This document shows, in pieces, positions 63,801 through 64,000 of a stretch of DNA of 64,000 nt (the stretch's first letter is position 1; every line of letters starts with the position of its first letter). The notes beneath the pieces were generated by a model. The model saw only the letters and a program-made list of their open reading frames with translations, did not search any database and was not told the DNA's origin. The DNA lies in NCBI RefSeq assembly GCF_000024865.1, contig NC_013595.1, forward strand, positions 1,488,001 through 1,552,000, in the 5' to 3' direction. The position numbers and the translations under genes were made by a program. Source of the stretch: Streptosporangium roseum DSM 43021. Its GTDB lineage: Bacteria > Actinomycetota > Actinomycetes > Streptosporangiales > Streptosporangiaceae.

Positions 63801-64000
63801 AAGCTCCGCTTCCCCGACTCCTACCTCGGCCTGCCGCCGGTCCGTGTGACCGTCAGGACCGGCTCCGGCGCCGTCAGGTCCGGCTGGCCGGGCTCCGACG
63901 GCTGGCTGCGGATCGCCGAGGTCCGGGCCAGGAGCCTCAAGCTCGAATTCGAGACGACGGTCTCGCGGCCGCTCGAACTCGTCGAGGTCTCCATCCCCGG
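60861..64000 (+). CDS. AftD-like alpha-(1->3)-arabinofuranosyltransferase-family protein, 3' end outside the window
   Basis: An open frame of at least 1046 codons running off the right edge. TTG 60861 overlaps the GT4 stop by 4 nt; ATG 60957 is the first ATG in frame. The N-terminal ~430 residues are multi-pass membrane with DMALNPVGFLARAAHLWDG and QNQAHGYLFPMGPFYSLW, the signature of the AftD/DUF3367 family (GT-C). Then come a mixed periplasmic portion and at least two beta domains of F5/8-C (discoidin) type: FAAVDGDARTSWRSDGWRG and AAFDGDDRTIWYADPLDRR. AftD caps arabinan in mycobacteria. The function in a non-mycolate actinomycete is unknown, but another furanose polymer is plausible. Confidence 0.87.
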   Translation, partial: MTFDARNRSRADHPARAESSRLRRWIQQLAGCMLLGAIAFNTAPDRIIAETKLDMALNPVGFLARAAHLWDGTFFGHLQNQAHGYLFPMGPFYSLWLGLDMPAWNVQRLWMASVLIAAFLGVVRVARELGIGSPRAGILAGLAYALAPHAQALIGVNSSEFLPSAILPWILLPLIRGARGDTTPRRAAACSAAALLLCGGVNAAAELAVLVVPLLYLLTRRAGPLKRRLIAWWLPLVGMAAFWWLAPLLVMGSHIFSFLPFIETAAATSQVTSLTNVVRGTSSWLSFLQTDGRPWVEAAFAQATRPWLIVVTSLVAALGLAGLARRGTPERFFLLLTLLVGVAVVSAGHAGPMAALTREALDGPLAAFRNLHKFDALIRLPVALGLAALVAAPVRARLPLRAGVAVLAGLSFAPVALSGVTTAGSFWQVPTYWREAVGWLNANATDQMVLVVPGSRRGEYDWGRPIDEPLQPLLDGVRWAAHTNVPWGSPGIARLMQALDERFGAGKGSLGLGSTLRRMGIGYVLVRNDLDRATIGDAWPSRVHEALEETPGLSRVRGFGPQVGQEQSTIAATWLDQPYDALEVYRVGGTPMRAGTLPAGRTTRVTGAPEAVLTLAEQGLLDDDRPVVVGDDAAAYEIPAGDTIVTDTLRRRENVFSDLRRSASATLTESENPRRAAAAADLTDPAWDRYTSTAEYTGIAGLSASSAESSAGALPGTRDPGRQPFAAVDGDARTSWRSDGWRGPVGEWWEMRFTGPLTLPHVTARFERSAIGPPVTEVAVETDSGTVTSAVTSADTQRLPVPEGPTSRIRIRVTKVGGVQAGPLGGRVGLSEITVPGVRPGRTISVPGVGDGRAVTTVLTGTADLSPCARGSFAWACDDRLEVQGEDGYGFDRKVATPETGEWEISGRALLTDPATAERLVTLPESYPKVSASSTAVDHPAVLGRAAFDGDDRTIWYADPLDRRPALTVDLGRERAISRIKLRFPDSYLGLPPVRVTVRTGSGAVRSGWPGSDGWLRIAEVRARSLKLEFETTVSRPLELVEVSIP

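Overview
The window is 64 kb of high-GC actinobacterial chromosome. Coding density is high, wobble positions are overwhelmingly G/C, and GTG/TTG starts are common. Several genes appear leaderless, with a TANNNT -10 box 6-8 nt before the start. The marker content (DasR-type GlcNAc regulation, prfB-ftsEX-smpB-ssrA, AfsR-like SARP, LysR/class A beta-lactamase, 180-kDa NAD-glutamate dehydrogenase, AftD-like glycosyltransferase) fits a filamentous actinomycete. My best guess is the Streptosporangiaceae or close relatives; that is inference, not a database result. I see no prophage, IS element, CRISPR array or integrase, so it reads as core chromosome with a few accessory genes.

Region 1 (1-7.3 kb) is a complete N-acetylglucosamine phosphotransferase locus. 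It runs: EIIC (cut by the window edge) and dasR on the minus strand; then, divergently, a SIS-type GlcN-6-P deaminase-like enzyme, free-standing EIIB, EIIA, a HAD phosphatase, HPr, enzyme I and a lipoprotein beta-N-acetylglucosaminidase (NagZ). Palindromes with the GGTCTAG core of DasR operators lie between dasR and the deaminase gene and just before ptsH. Region 2 (7.3-12.8 kb, minus strand) holds a CtpI-like giant P-type ATPase, a membrane protein with a repetitive Thr/Ala/Arg tail and a 41-aa hydrophobic ORF. Region 3 (13-18.7 kb) has an ACAD10/11-like acyl-CoA dehydrogenase divergent from a HAD protein, two more HAD proteins (one apparently starting at ATT and with Asn at the nucleophile position), a DUF6912-like protein and a PLP decarboxylase. 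Region 4 (18.8-22.2 kb) pairs a MecA_N-type penicillin-binding protein with a divergent LysR gene that overlaps a class A beta-lactamase-like gene.

Region 5 (22.2-36.4 kb) contains acetoacetyl-CoA synthetase, a NarL-type two-component system, a Tat-exported berberine-bridge-like oxidase, the large NAD-GDH and a lipoprotein. Region 6 (36.5-43 kb) is the conserved translation/division block: prfB, ftsE, ftsX and smpB, then a PBP-fold lipoprotein that has lost all three catalytic motifs, then ssrA (tmRNA). Region 7 (43.2-45.2 kb) has an orphan Phd-like antitoxin and a MarR/aldo-keto reductase divergent pair. Region 8 (45.3-51.3 kb) is a receptor Ser/Thr kinase directly followed by an AfsR-like SARP, a 25-bp tandem repeat, a lipoprotein and an OmpA-domain protein. 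Region 9 (51.3-57.3 kb) has an HtrA-like protease, two acyl-CoA metabolism genes and a one-pass membrane protein. Region 10 (57.4-64 kb) is an envelope glycan cluster: GT-C-like membrane protein, a 43-aa DUF2613-like peptide, a GT4 glycosyltransferase and an AftD-like protein that runs off the window.

The items most worth a second look are the catalytically dead PBP between smpB and ssrA, the kinase-SARP operon with its tandem repeat, the ATT-start/Asn-nucleophile HAD, the LysR-beta-lactamase-PBP cassette, the composite DasR operators, the AftD-type cluster and the short tandem repeats at 3' ends of genes.
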